Shown: positions 44,487 to 56,976 of the stretch, piece by piece
Layout: every line of letters starts with the position of its first letter
Numbering within the stretch: position 1 is the stretch's first letter
Origin: Lineolata rhizophorae
Taxonomy: Eukaryota > Ascomycota > Dothideomycetes > Lineolatales > Lineolataceae
Reading direction: 5' to 3'
DNA length: 64,000 nucleotides
Assembly: GCA_010093515.1 (NCBI GenBank)
Contig: MU001676.1
Location: 473,186 to 537,185, forward strand
Made by a program: the position numbers and the translations under genes
The notes under the pieces: generated by a model
Database searches by the model: none
What the model was told of the DNA's origin: nothing
The model's input: the letters and a program-made list of their open reading frames with translations, nothing else

Positions 44487-45420
44487 GGGAGGAGAGGTTC
44501 TAAGGAGGAAGAGGAGAAGAGGTTTGCGACGAGTAATGACAGTGATGTTTGATGGGCATGGTTTCATGAGTGGATGTCGGAATGAGAAGATCACCTGAAT
44601 TACGGTATTTGCGCACCTTGTATGGAATGGATGGAACGGATGGATGAGTTGTGCATGGATGGCTGCATGCACGCACGTACGCACGCACGCACGCACGCAT
44701 GTATTTATGGGTTCTCCTTTGTAATTTCTCTGCTTCTGAACGTTTTCTTCTTCTTTCATTCCCTGTTTTCCTTTCTAAGCTGGAGAGCGGGGGCAAGGAC
44801 CGCGGTAAACGGAGTATATCTATTTTACCTTGGCTGGGTAATCGGCGGCGGCGGCGGCGCCAAAAAGAGAAAGGGTCTATTATTACAAAGGTGGAAAGTC
44901 TTTGAGGGGCGGTAGAGTCGATACCCGTAAGCTTGACGATTAGATGGGAGTAATGATGATGACAGAACCTCTTTATGGGCGGCTTCTTCCCGTGTAAACC
45001 AACCCCAGTGACGCGAGGCTCCTAGCCTTCGAACGGCAAACCGATTCGGCCATCTACAAGCCCTGTAAGACTGTAAAAGTGATTTCGGAGTTCGGGAGCA
45101 CTGCAGAGCCCATAGCGAAAGGCGCGTCGACGCGTCGGGTCAAGCACACCGGCAACGACCAGATCAATTAGCCGCCCCTATATTGGAAGGGCAGGAAGAC
45201 ATTCACGTCGATTCGTCAAACTGTCTGTCTCACGCTCTCTACACTGGCAGGCCGCTCGCGAAAGCTTATCCGCTCCCCATCTTATCCGAGAACGCCACGG
45301 CAGAAGGCCACTCGGCGGCCAGCACACCCCCTCCCCCCCACCCCCTCTGCCGCACCATCGCCATCACCACACCAGCACGAAAGCACGCGCCGCCACAGCA
45401 ACGGAACAGACAAGCATCCC
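44487..45420. other. Intergenic region between convergent genes
   Basis: It contains an ACGC microsatellite at 44669-44700; nothing else was recognised. 45421 is the stop codon of VPS9. Confidence 0.5.
44669..44700. repeat. (ACGC)n microsatellite
   Basis: About seven tandem ACGC units with one GTAC interruption. Confidence 0.9.
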
Positions 45421-45816
45421 TCACGACCCGGAACTCAGCGCCAGACACGCATCGACCGCCAACCCGACGCTGATAAGACGGAGTTAGCAAACGGCGCTTC
45501 TCACGACCAATACAACAGAACAGAACAGAACAGAGTTAAGCTAAGACCACCAGACCAAAAAAAAAAAAAATATGGAGCCGAGGGTGTCGGAACTCACCGC
45601 CCATCCTTCATCCTCACCACATCGCTAATGACCTCGCGGTCCAAGCCCGGAAACATGCCCGCCAGCGTCTCCACCACGACGTGGTGCTCCTGGCGCTGGA
45701 TGCGCGCCGCCTCCTCCGCCTCGGCGCTCGCCTGCCGCGCCGCCGCGTCCTGCTCGCTGTTCCACCGGTCCACCTGCCGCTGCTGCTCCTCGGCCGAGCG
45801 GGGCACCTGCTGCTGC

Positions 45817-45848
<32 letters not shown>

Positions 45849-48485
45849 CTGGCGAGCCGCCGCGCCCGGCGCTACGCTGGGTCCGAGCCGCGCGGGCGTT
45901 CCCGGCGGCGGGGCGCCCGGCGGCTGCGGCGTGCGCGGCGGCTGGCCCGGCGGCTGCTGCTGGGCCCCTGGCTGGGGGCTCTGCGCTTGGTCGTCGGAGA
46001 AGATGCGGCCGATGGTGGAGAGGGGCCGCTGGATGGAGCGCAGCAGGCCGGCCGCGACGTTGCCGTCGTCCGAAGCGGCCGACGCGTCGTCGGCCGACCG
46101 GTCCACGTCCGATGACAACCGGCCGTTGACCGGGCGCGTCGATAGCGAGCGCCGCGGCGTCGAGCGCTCGGCCTCGAGGCTGTTGCGCGGCGTCACTTCG
46201 GGGCGGGAGATGGAGGATTTCTCGGGGATGCGGTGCGGGGATGCGGTGCGGGTCTGGAAGGTGCCGGGTGGGAAGGGCGAGGAGGACGAGGAAGCTTCGG
46301 ACGCGTATTGTTGTTGTTGCCGCGCGGTGGTAGGGTAAGGTTCTTCAACCTGGGGCGGATGGCGCTCGGCGAAGGCGGATACGGCGGCTTCGACGTTCTT
46401 CTCGAAGTCTGCGTCGGATATTGTTAAGCTGGTGCGGTCGAGGTTCTCGATGAACTGGATGGCGGCCATCTGAATCAGAGAATAAATATGGTCAACGGAG
46501 AACATTATCTAACACCTAGCAGACTACTCCGACTACAAAAAGTTAAAGCGGCAGAGCCGTACCAAAGATGAAATGTAATACCCTGCCTCGCCGCCGAGCT
46601 TGTCTTGGTTGCGGAAGCGTAGGATGTACTGAACATTGGAAACCAGGTGGTCCGGATTCGCCTGAAGAACAGTGTAGATCAACAGAGGGACAAAAGAATC
46701 GGCGGACTGATCATGCTGTGCGTGCCGGAGAAACCCTGAGACGATGGTTAGCAGAAGGTCTCACACTAACCAAGAGCACAATCGTACATACCAAATATGA
46801 CTTTACAGCAGTTCAGAACGCAGATGACCTTGTCCCTGGGTGCTCGATAGCTTCTGATTTTGAGGAGTTCTGTGGCTGCGGTCAGCATTCGTCATGCGTG
46901 AATATCTTCACGCGAACAACATGCCTTGCTGAGCAAGCTTCAAAAACTTCCGTCCCTTGTCTCCAACGGCCCTGATATCCAAATGCTCTTCCTTAACCCA
47001 ACCATAAATCCGAACCTTTTGCGCCAAAACCTCATCGCGTTCGACATCCTCCTGATGCTGCCCTCGTCGGCCCGGACCTAGAGGAGAATGCGCACCCTTC
47101 CGTCGTCCCTTTCCAGGCAGAGGTTCCGGCGGCGGAATTGCGGGTGAAAATGTCTGCGTATACAATCGATTCATGACGAGTTTTTCCATGCCTTCCCTAG
47201 CATTATCGAACTCGGCGTCCGAGACCGTGCGCCAAACTTCGCATTGCGCCATCTTCTTGCTGATGAATTCCAGAAAGTCGCTGATAATCTTGACCTGCTC
47301 GTGAACCATCCATTGCTTCTTTCCAAATTCGAGCAGAAAAGACCTTAAAAACTTGGCAACCGGATCGGCCGTGCGATGCCGTAGTTGCTCTAAGAAGCGG
47401 TGGAAGTCGAAGGGCAAATCTGGTTCGGGGTCTGGTTCTGGCGGCGGAGGTTTGAAGATGGAAGATGGCGGTTTAGGAGAAGAAGTCGGCTCGGGTTGTT
47501 GACCTTGGGATTGTGGTGGCAATGAAGATGTTCTCGGGGGTGGGGATCGCATGGGTTCTCTCTCCGACTTCGTAGAACCGTCAAGACCGGTGGGGGAAGC
47601 CAGACCAGACAGACCGGCAGAAGATGAGATAGGTTCTAAACTTGACTTTCGAGGCGGGTGACTGTGTGGTGATCCTACCATAGGCCCTGCCATTTCCAGT
47701 CGCGGAGACATGATCTCGTCCATGCCCATACCACTTCTACCGTCTTCGAATTGGCCCATGATACTTTGGATTTCTGATCGAGAATCACCATCTTCAACGG
47801 CACCATCGTCTTCTTGGCCGCCCATCTTTTCGTTGAATTCGACTTCATTTGGTGTCGATGGGCCGCTACTGCGCGATATGAACTGCTTCCCAGGGCTGGG
47901 TGATCGAGGGGGAAACTGCTGGTCCGAACCGGTTGCTCCAAGGTACTTTTCGTCTTTAGGCGGTGGCGGTGGTGGAGAAGGGGATTTTTCGGGATAAGAG
48001 GGCGCAGGTGTCGGGTTGGAGGAGCTCTTCTCGTCGATAGAAAGATTTGTCGTCTGCTCCACAGCCTCTGCAAGGCCCTCGCCCTCCGCCGTGGCCCGCG
48101 TCTCTCCCTCCCTAGCGGGCTGGGACGGCGACTCGTCTAGTCGTCGTCGGCGTAGCAGCGAATCGCCATGAACAGCCACTGGTCCGGCGAGATCAGACCC
48201 TTCTTGACCATCTTGTTGGGGCCCATCTCCCGGGCTTTGGCCAGAAACAGGCGCTCCGTCACCAGACGGTCCAACCTCGGTGCCACGCGCCTGCGCATCT
48301 TGTCCTGCCGTCTGGATTTCTGGTTGGTTCCGCTGGTGGTGGTCCGCCGAGGTCTCCTTCTGCTGCTTTGTCTCCTCGAACACCCACTTCGACGTCTCCG
48401 CCGCTCCCTCCTCGCCCCTCACCTGCTCCCCCTCCACCGGCGTCGGATCCTGCACGGAACGCGGCACTTCGGATGAAGAAGTCAT
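45421..48485 (-). CDS. VPS9: Vps9-type Rab5 guanine nucleotide exchange factor with CUE domain
   Basis: Minus-strand exons 48485-46925, 46869-46792, 46735-46563, 46469-45598 and 45469-45421 encode 910 residues. Vps9 activates Vps21/Rab5 on endosomes and binds ubiquitin through CUE. Residues 1-350 are disordered and Pro/Ser-rich. The VPS9 domain (about 355-640) shows FHRFLEQLRHRTADPVAKFL, EGMEKLVMNRLYTQTFSP, KFLKLAQQELLKIRSYRAPR with DKVICVLNCCKVIF, and YYISSLMAAIQFIENLD. A linker with Q15 (45807-45851) leads to the CUE domain, HHVVVETLAGMFPGLDREVI then MKDGRVGLAVDACLAL, whose end is supplied by the last small exon. The first intron begins GC rather than GT; any GT nearby would break the conserved reading. 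Confidence 0.92.
45514..45534. repeat. (AACAG)n microsatellite in last VPS9 intron
   Basis: Four tandem AACAG units; on the gene strand this lies in the pyrimidine-rich part of the last intron, upstream of the acceptor. Confidence 0.85.
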
Positions 48486-49192
48486 AAGCCGGCGTACGCA
48501 GATCGGGGCGGTGTCGGCGGTCGGAAAGCGACTAGCTCCGGCGTCTTAGTTGCGGGGCGCAGTGGGCGCGGTGACCATGTGCCGACGACTTGGACGAAAC
48601 GGGACGGTACGAGGGGAGAGGCAGAGGGTGAGCGCGAAGCGTTCTCCGCGCGGGAGTTGAAGCGGAGTACGAAGGTGAGAAAGAGAGGTGTGAGAGCGGA
48701 AGAGTTGAGGAAGGAGGGCGGCGGGTCGAGCGTTGGGTTCGACCATCCGCTTCCGGGCATGACGATGTCACGGGCCACTAGCGTGCCTTCCCGCCCCGGA
48801 GGTGCTCACCGAGCTGCAACTACCTCGGGGGCGTGCACCACTCCACCCCGTCGCTGATTTCTCCGCACAGCCCGCCAGCGTTGATTTTACCTCAAGCCTC
48901 CTCCGACATTGCCTTTGTCGAATCTCTCTCGCTAATTTGCCAGATTTCTCGACCACGACTTGTCGGCCGGCGACCGGTCGGTGCTGTATTTTGAAGCCCG
49001 CCCAGCGCTTGCCCGGCCGGCCCAACAACCTGACCTTCAGGCAGCTCCTTCCCCGCCAGAGCCCCTGTTTAGCTGCGGCAGCTGCGCCTTCCGCAACCCC
49101 TCGCCCCTCGCCTCTCGCCCCTTCCTCGCCTCGCGCACCTACGTCATGCGTCGTGACGGAATGCGGAAAGCGCTGCAGCCTCAACTCTCGCC
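48486..49192. promoter_or_regulatory. Divergent promoter VPS9 / asparagine-synthetase-domain gene
   Basis: 707 bp between the two starts. No conserved coding sequence was recognised. GC-rich, with a pyrimidine-rich stretch near 48890-48960. Confidence 0.5.
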
Positions 49193-50970
49193 ATGTGCGG
49201 CATCTACGCCGCCATAAGCAAGCATCGTTATGCTCACCCCACCGATGCTGTTCGCGAACTGCTCGACAAGCGCGGGCCTGATACACAGACCCAACACGTC
49301 GACATTGAATCAACGAGTGCTGCCGGAACCGTGCACTACCTGTCGTTCCAGGCTTCCGTGCTCGCCTTAAGAGGCGACCATGTCGCCCGCCAGCCTCTTA
49401 GACACCCGGAGACCGGATCCGTGCTTTGCTGGAATGGCGAGGCCTGGGCCGCGTCCAACGTTCCCCTCCGAGGAAACGATTCCGAACACATCTTGAAGCT
49501 CTTTTCAGATGCTTGTAGTGCACCTTTCGATGAAGGGCAAGGACAATTTAACCAACGTATTCTACAAGCTATTGCGAGCATTCGAGGACCGTATGCGTTT
49601 GCGTACTATGACGTGCCTAATGGCAAGCTGTACTATTCTAGGGATTGCCTCGGGCGACGTTCCTTGTTGATCAACCGCTCAGACGACACCGGGGACCTAA
49701 TCCTGTCTAGTGTTGCGAATGGCAGCGACGCCACTAGTTGGTTAGAAGTTGAAGCTGCCGGTGTATACATGGTTGATTTGTCTGAAGCCAGTAATCAGTA
49801 TATAGTTCATTACGCGCCTTACAGCTACGAGGCCGATCGTGTCAGAGAGGTGACCGAAACTGCTGAAGGCTTAGTAAGTTTTCCGAAACATGGTCATCCA
49901 AAACTTGCTAACGGGTTCTGTAGGTCCTCCCTTACCCAAAACTAAACAAAAATTTGCCTAGCCATAGCAGCTTCAAGCTCAATCTCACGTCACCACACGT
50001 TGCCTCATTGGAAAGTCATCTCAGGGAGTCGATAGTGCTCCGTCTCCAGCCTTCTAGTCTTGGCGACCTTCAGACCGGCAACGTCGCCTCACCCAAACCT
50101 CGAATCGCCATCCTCTTCTCGGGCGGTTTAGACTGCAGCCTCCTTGCGCGTCTCGCTCACGACATCGTCCCTATCGCCGAGTCCATCGACCTCCTTAATG
50201 TCGCCTTCGAAAACCCACGCATTCAGAGATCGGCCCCCTGTTCCTCTGCACCCTACGAGACCTGTCCTGACCGCATCACGGCCCGTACCTCCCTTGCGGA
50301 GCTCCAGCGCATGTGTCCAGAGCGTCAATGGCGTCTCGTAGAAATCGATGTGCCCTACGCCGAAACGCTGGCCCACCGCCCCATAGTCATCGGCCTCATT
50401 CACCCTCACAACACCGAGATGGACCTTTCCATTTCACTAGCGCTTTACTTCGCCGCGCGTGGTGTCGGTACCATCACCACCGCCACGGACGCCGCATCCT
50501 CCACGCGTAATCCATACGCCACGCCTGCCCGTGTACTTCTCTCCGGGCTCGGTGCTGACGAACTTTTCGGTGGGTACCAGCGGCACGCGCTCGCTTTCGC
50601 GCACGGCGGATTTGCTGCCTTGGCGGATGAGCTCGACCTCGACATCTCCCGCCTCGGGAAGCGCAACTTGGGCCGCGACGATCGCGTGCTGAGCCATTGG
50701 GGCAAGGAGGTGCGGTATCCGTACTTAGACGAGGGCGTGGTGGGCTGGGCGATGCGTGCGAGGGTGTGGGAGAAGTGCGGGTTTGGCGCTGAGACGAGCG
50801 GCGAAGATGGTGATCTGTCGTTGGGGCCGGAGAAGAAGGTTCTGAGGCTGGTGGCGAAGCGGTGCGGCTTGCAGATTGTGGCAGCTGAGAGGAAGAGGGC
50901 GATTCAGTTTGGAGCTAGGACGGCGAAGATGGAAACGGGGAGGATGAAGGGAACACAGATCCTGAGTTGA
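49193..50970 (+). CDS. Asparagine synthetase domain protein (ASNSD1-like)
   Basis: Exons 49193-49873 and 49924-50970 encode 575 residues. The N-terminal class II glutamine amidotransferase domain starts MCGIYAAI with the nucleophile Cys2, and includes RGPD, WNGEAW, and IRGPYAFAYYD with DCLGRRSLL. The C-terminal synthetase-like domain has the PP-loop IAILFSGGLDCSLLA, NVAFENPR, ALYFAARGVGT, VLLSGLGADELFGGYQRH and VRYPYLDEGVVGW. Overall length and layout match ASNSD1 rather than bona fide asparagine synthetase, which is shorter in the first domain and has SGGLDSS. The reaction is unproven in this family. The 50-nt intron is phase 0. The gene is divergent from VPS9. Confidence 0.9.
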
Positions 50971-51785
50971 GCGCGCCGGAAGAAGGAGAGATCATGGTAG
51001 GTAAGCCACTTCTTTTCACGTTTGTTTAGGCGGCGATGATGAAGTGGGGCTTCGTGCTTCGCGATCAGATACTTGTGAGGCTCTTCCGCGCATGTGCTTC
51101 CCTGCCAGGCAACTCTGGTTACCAGGTCCTTTAGGCTTAGCGAAACCGAGGCTTGGTGCGGAGGTAGGTGGATGATGGCCGATGAACGAGTGAAGGCAAG
51201 TCTGAGCCGCCGGATGGTATATACATCCTTTTTGAAAATACATTACTTGTGTCTAGTACACCAGGCTAATGACTGAGATATGATCTCGTTTAACTGGTAC
51301 AGGCGGCATATATGAGCCATGAAAACTTAAGGCGGACAACAATATATTATAGGAAGTGCTCAATTCATCATTATCTACGCGATACATAATGGCCGCCCCA
51401 GGGTATACTAGTGTACTATCAAATAGTCGCCTTATCCAGTCTTGAATTACTACGTTCGTGGTCGGTTCTCGTCAATTGGCATGGCCAGGGCGGATTCGGA
51501 TTTAGGTCTAGAAAACTCGAGGATCTCATATCGTTACAAATGGGTATCTTATAGGAACAAGCTTCCCCAGGTCAAACACTTGAGCTCATCGACTTCATTC
51601 GAGAGCGGTAGCATAGCGCCGGTGCGTACGGCTCCCCATGTGCCGCGGGGCTAGTGGGGGTGGACAATCCCGGACGGCATAGACTGCCGCCAGTGCTCCA
51701 ACGAGGGACGGGATTTTAACCGGAATGGTAGACCGACGCTTGTTCTTCCGAAAAGGAGGTATTTCCAACAGTAACTCTCGCCCTT
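50971..51785. other. Intergenic region between convergent genes
   Basis: AT-richer 3' flanks; no gene or repeat was recognised. Confidence 0.5.
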
Positions 51786-54437
51786 TCATCCCCCACTATG
51801 CCGTCTTGAATTCCGCGAAAATATCCTCGACAGCTTCCGTCCCGACTCGTTGCCCCCATTCGCCGACGTCCCAGACGTGCTGCTGCTATCCCTCCGTTTA
51901 TGCGAGGTGAAGCTGTCCTTCCGCGGGCTGCCCGGCAACAGCGGCGAATGCTGCTGCGCTCCGCCGCTCCCGCCGGCCAGCGGCAAATTGTCGTAGTCCC
52001 TCGCGCGCCTTGGGAGCGGGGCCCCCCGCGGCGCGGCGCCGTACTCGAGCAGCAGCGCGACGAAGCGGCGCCGCTCGCGGTCGCACGGCTTGCTGACGGC
52101 GAACCAGAGCGGGGTGCGGTTCGCGATGTCGAGCTTGTTCGGGTCGGCGCCGTGCTGGAGGAGGACTTTGGCGCTGTCGTAGAGTGTGAGGTCGGCGCAG
52201 TGGTGCAGGGCCGTCTTCTTGGCCGGACAGGTGGCGTCGACGTCGGGCGCGGCGAGGTCGGCGCTCACGCCGCTGCCGTCGCCGCCGCTGATCTCGCTGC
52301 TCCCGCTGCCGCTGCCGCCGCCCCCGCCGCTGCCGTTGGCGTTGTTGTTCGCGTACGTGTAGAGCAGCTGCTCGAGGATGTCGGTGGCGTTGTTGTGCGC
52401 TGCGTGGTGCAGCAACGTCCAGCCGGCGTAGTCGCGCACGCGCGGGTTCGCGCCGTACCGTAGCAGCAGGCTCACGACGGTAGGCCGGTTGCGCTCGACA
52501 GCCAGCAGGAGCGGCGTCGCCTTGTTCTTGTCGGTGGCCTCGATGCGCGCGTCCAAGCCCAGCAGCGCCTGGCAGAGGCGGTAGTTGCCCTCGGCGGCGG
52601 CGCCGTGCAGAAAGGTGCCGCCGGCGAGGGCGGAGCCCTGCGCGGCGTGCGCGTTGATGTCGGCGCCACCCGCGACCAGCTTGCCGACGGTGGCCTCGTC
52701 GCGCGAGTACATGAGCGGCGTCCTGCCCTCGGCGCTGAGGCGGTTGACGTCGTCCACCTTGGGCAGCAGGTTGCCGATCTCGTCCTGGTCGCCCGACTCG
52801 ACGGCCAGCAGGAACACGTCGAACGGGTCCACTGGCACGGGCTCCTCGACGCTGCTCGTGTCGCCGTCGGGCCCCGCGTGGAAGAACTGCCGCCGGTACC
52901 CATCCGCCAGCACGTGCCGCCCGCGCTGCTCGTAGATCTGGATCAGCGTCCGCACCGACTCGACGAGCGAGTCGTCCGGCCGCCGGCTCTGGGGACCCGA
53001 GGCCCCGCCGAGCAGCCGGTAGCGGATGTTGAAGGCACGTTTGGCGTAGCGCTCCGCCTCGACGAGGTCGCGGTCCTCGTGCGCGGAGCCGCCGCCCTTA
53101 GCGCCGTCGCCCATGCGCGTGACGAAGTGGTCGTGGTGGATCTTGGCCAGCAGGAGGTTGTGCGTTGAGCGTTCAAGGTTGCGCGCTGCGTCGGAGTCGT
53201 CGAGAGCGGCACTGCTGGCGCCGGCACCGCCGTCTTGGGTTGTCGCTGTCGGCGGCGTCGTCTGGAGTAACTCGTGCAGGATCTTCTTAGCCTCGGACCA
53301 GTGCTTCAGCCTCCAGTACGTCTCGGCGAGCATCTGCTGCAGCCTCGTTTTGCCCTCGTACGGCGTCCCGTGCAATTCTTCGCGCTCCTTCACATGGTTG
53401 AGCGCCTCGATCAGGCTCTTCTCGGCGCGGACGAAGTTCTCGGCCTTGAACTCGCTCTCAGCATGGTGGATAAAGTCGCGGATCAGCCTGTCGAGGATCT
53501 CGGGTGGTGTGGGTTCTTCGAAGTCGATGTTGGGGTTCGTCGGCGGGTCGAGGGGGTCCTTGTGTCCCAAGATTGGGACCGTAGCGTTGCTGGTATTTCT
53601 TTGATTTTCGTCCTCGCTGTCGCCGTGGTCCTCCTCGTCGCCGCTGAACTGCTCGATATTGTTGCCGCCCTCCAGCAGCGTCTGCCCGTCGGGGTCGAAC
53701 TCCGATCCGTACGTCGTCCGCACCGTTTGTGCCGTCCTGATGGCGAGCTCGAGAGCCTCAAGACCTTCCGAGCCATCCTCGACGTCTCCTTCCGCGGTCA
53801 AGTTTCCCAATTGACTTGGGTCGAAGCGAGCAAGAGCATCGAGTCTTTCATTGGCCCGCACGATCCTCCGGTCCAACCGAACTAGGTACCGCAAAACCTC
53901 CGAGTGGTTTACGCTGAGGACTCTTCGCGTTTCCGCCTGCTCGACGCTATGACGATTAGTATGTGTTGCTCTCACTCTAGTCATGAAGTCCACTTACAGT
54001 TGTAATGCCCCCAGTGATGTTTGCAACGCGGATATCTGGGCATCCAGATCGCCAAGCAACCTGTTGAAGATAGGCTCCCGCAAAACCAACTTGACCCTCT
54101 CCGTAACGTTCTGCGAGAATGGCGCCGTTGAAAGATCGCGCGTGCCCCAAAGCCTCTTATCGATCTTCAAGAGGATCTGGCTACTGGCCTCGACTGACTC
54201 CTTAATGCGAGCCTCAATGTCTGTCTCAACTCTCGACGGCCCATCGCCTTGACGGTGATGCTGGCGACGATGAATGACGCTCTGAACGTCTTGCAATATG
54301 TTATGCAGATTGCGAATCCGCCGATACAGCTTCTGCGCAGTCTCATGGGCGTGTCGTACATTGCGGAAGAACTCAACGGCTCGTATGGCCAGGTCTCCCA
54401 GCTGTATGGCGGCGCCAATGGTTTGTAGCTCCGCCAT
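51786..54437 (-). CDS. Ankyrin-repeat protein with N-terminal helical domain (866 aa)
   Basis: Minus-strand exons 54437-53998 and 53946-51786 (51-nt intron). The N-terminal MAELQTIGAAIQLGDLAIRA region is the helical domain found at the start of many fungal ankyrin/NLR-like proteins. An acidic linker and TPR-like helices follow (EFKAENFVRAEKSLIEALNH, then LQQMLAETYWRLKHWSEAKK and ERYAKRAFNIRYRLLG). Ankyrin repeats occupy about residues 500-770: EGRTPLMYSRDEATVGKLVA, GGTFLHGAAAEGNYRLCQAL, NKATPLLLAVERNRPTVVSL, AGWTLLHHAAHNNATDILEQ, KTALHHCADLTLYDSAKVLL and NRTPLWFAVSKP. A Gly/Ser-rich insert splits the last repeats. The C-terminus is basic and Ser-rich. No NB-ARC or NACHT ATPase motif is visible. 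It is probably a scaffold or signalling protein; function unknown. Confidence 0.88.
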
Positions 54438-56976
54438 CTTCTTTGCTTAGCGGGACCGCACTTATGACGAAACTATATTGTCGGTGTACACGTTGCTGGA
54501 AGGATGGCTGGATCATTTCCAAAGTCTGGTCAAAAGGATTATAAAAACAGGAGAAAATGGTGTATATCTGGATTAAAGGTTTAAGTGGCAAAGACATGAA
54601 GAGGCTTAGAAACTGAGAAGTAGGAAAATCATAGGGCGAGAGGACTGTCTGTCATGTGCCCGAGCGCACCTACGCATTTCCCACCGGATGGCTCACCTCA
54701 GAAACCTCGTTCTAAATCAAAGTGGCTATGCGGCAGCCTCATATTGCGGAGCTCTGAGCGCGTGCCAGGATGCGCCACACAAGTGGCCACTATCTTAGTA
54801 CTTGCAAAATTGCGCGTTGTCTAGAGTTCGGAGTCTGAACTTGTCAATTAAAGGTTTGCGGACGGGATTCGGGAGCTCTCATACGCAATTCTATAGTCGT
54901 GACGGACAAGGCGGTCAAGTCCAAACGGTTACCGATCTGACTTTATCTACCCCGCGCGGGACACCGTTCCAACTATCCCCTCAACAACCAAAACGTATTG
55001 GGCGAAAGTGATGCTGGAGAAGAATCGGAAGGGCCACTAGCAAGGCCAGATGGATCGTTTAAGGTACGATTTAGGAAGGAGTTCAGCCGATACTGAGGAT
55101 GGCCCGGCGGCACGAAAGGGGAGAAGCTTCGCCAGGCAACACAGGGCTGAGAACAGGCTGAAGGATTGCAGATTGACTGGGAACGGGGCAGTGCCGGGTT
55201 CGTCCGGCGCAGCGGGCCTTGAAGAGGAAGACGTCTTGCGACGACCCTGCCACATTCTCGAACCCACTGACGGGGGCGGGAAGCGGAGACTAAGTGCGCA
55301 TCCCCCCGCACGAGCCGTTCGCTGCTCGACTGTTGGTTGCCACCCGGCCGGACAATACTGTTCTGCAGGCCTGGGATGCGGCCCTGCGGCATGAGGTTGA
55401 CGAGCAGGGCTCCAGGGTGGACGAGGCACCCAATCAAATGAAGCCGGCGCAGGCAGTGCACCTTTACGTGGCCGCTGGCGCTGCATAGCCCCACGCATAC
55501 CCATGCGGTTTCTGGCCCGGGTTTCTGTGACTGTTCCTTGAGCGGAAGACATCGGACTCGACCTTCGCATTCGCGCCCGCGGTGGCGCTTTTGGCGCACC
55601 TCGATGCTGGTGTATAGGACCACTTTGCCGGGCGCGGAAGACTGCGATTGTCAAGCCATCGTTGCAGGGGGTGGGGTGAGGGATTAAGTTCCTCTGCGCG
55701 GGCGACTCGCCCGGTCGATAGGTAGTAACTCCACTTCCCCGCCTTTACTCCAGAATACCGGAGTCGGGGCGCTAGGGGATGCACGATTCGTTTAGATACC
55801 GCTCGGGGCCAGGCGGTCCAGCTAGCCTGCCTTCTAGTGGAGGGTTGCAGAACTGATAGACAAGTGGGACGCGATGGTTCGGAGGATTCGCGCGAAGCCA
55901 ACCGCTTTAGTCGTACATTTCGTAATGTACGATGCCAGGTGTCCCATATTTCAGCCGCAGTCAGTGTACCGAGGGTACATTCCGGGCGTTTCGTACTTCG
56001 CTGAACGGGCGAGAAGAGAAGAGGGAAAAAGAAAAGAAACTGAAAAGGCTGGCCCGCAGTCGATGCTACCGGCGCGGAAGGGCTTGCACGGCACCGCCTT
56101 CCCAATGGCGTCTCGCGCGGGACGCCACCGTCGGAAGTTTAACGAAGATATGTAGATACCTACATACCAGGTAGGCACAAGGCTCCACGCCGTTGAGACC
56201 CGCCCTAAGATTTATCTCTATCCAGTGTACTACTCAAGCGCCTCCCGTTGACGCCTGGTTAGGGCATTTTCGCTAGGCCTTCGCAGCTGGAGACTACCTA
56301 CAGGTATGAGGCCACGACACCTTTCTCACCGGGAACGTGAGAAACGGGTCCTCGAAGTTCAAGGCACCAACGGCGCGGGAGGTGGCTCGGATCGGACCTG
56401 TCCGTGCGGGAAATATCAAAGGATTACCGCAAGATTTACACAGCTGTTCGCCCCGACGGGACTAGCGGGGGACGCAATTGCGCTTCGCGCTAGACCAGGC
56501 CGCAAGGGTGCGCTTGAGTCGCAAGACGTCGTGCCACGACGCCATCGCGGAAGCGGCCCAATGATGGCATCACGGGCCGGTTGCACGTGGATTCTTGCTC
56601 TCGCCCGTATCCCGCCAGGGTGGGAAGACAGACCGGTGCGCGGTCAGCCTGCCAAGAGGAGACGAAGGACGAGGGTCAGCGAGAACGAAGGAGGCTCAGC
56701 CCCCACCCCCCTGGCGCACGGCTTCGCCTGGTACATCGCGGCTGCCAAGCACCTGCACATTAGCTTTGACAGCCCTGCTTTTTTAAATTCACGTTGAAAT
56801 GTGAGACGTCGAACTTCATACTTTATGGTTTTGTGTGCCCATGGAAATGATTCGAACGGCTTTCCTAGTTTGACCAATCCTCTTAGGAGTGCATCGATCT
56901 GTTTCAGTTACTCGTCTTCGCCGTGGGCAACCGCTTGGAGCTGTCCTAGTGACTTTTGGGCCCAATTCCGTCCACC
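54438..56976. other. Intergenic region, about 2.5 kb
   Basis: Several open frames of 60-215 codons lie on both strands at 54973-56800, overlapping each other, and none resembles a protein I know. The part near 56800-56976 should hold the promoter of the MFS gene. Confidence 0.45.

Noticed and set aside
54973-56105. Two minus-strand frames of about 215 codons between the ankyrin and MFS genes
   Set aside because: They overlap each other and others, with no conserved pattern or plausible splice structure.
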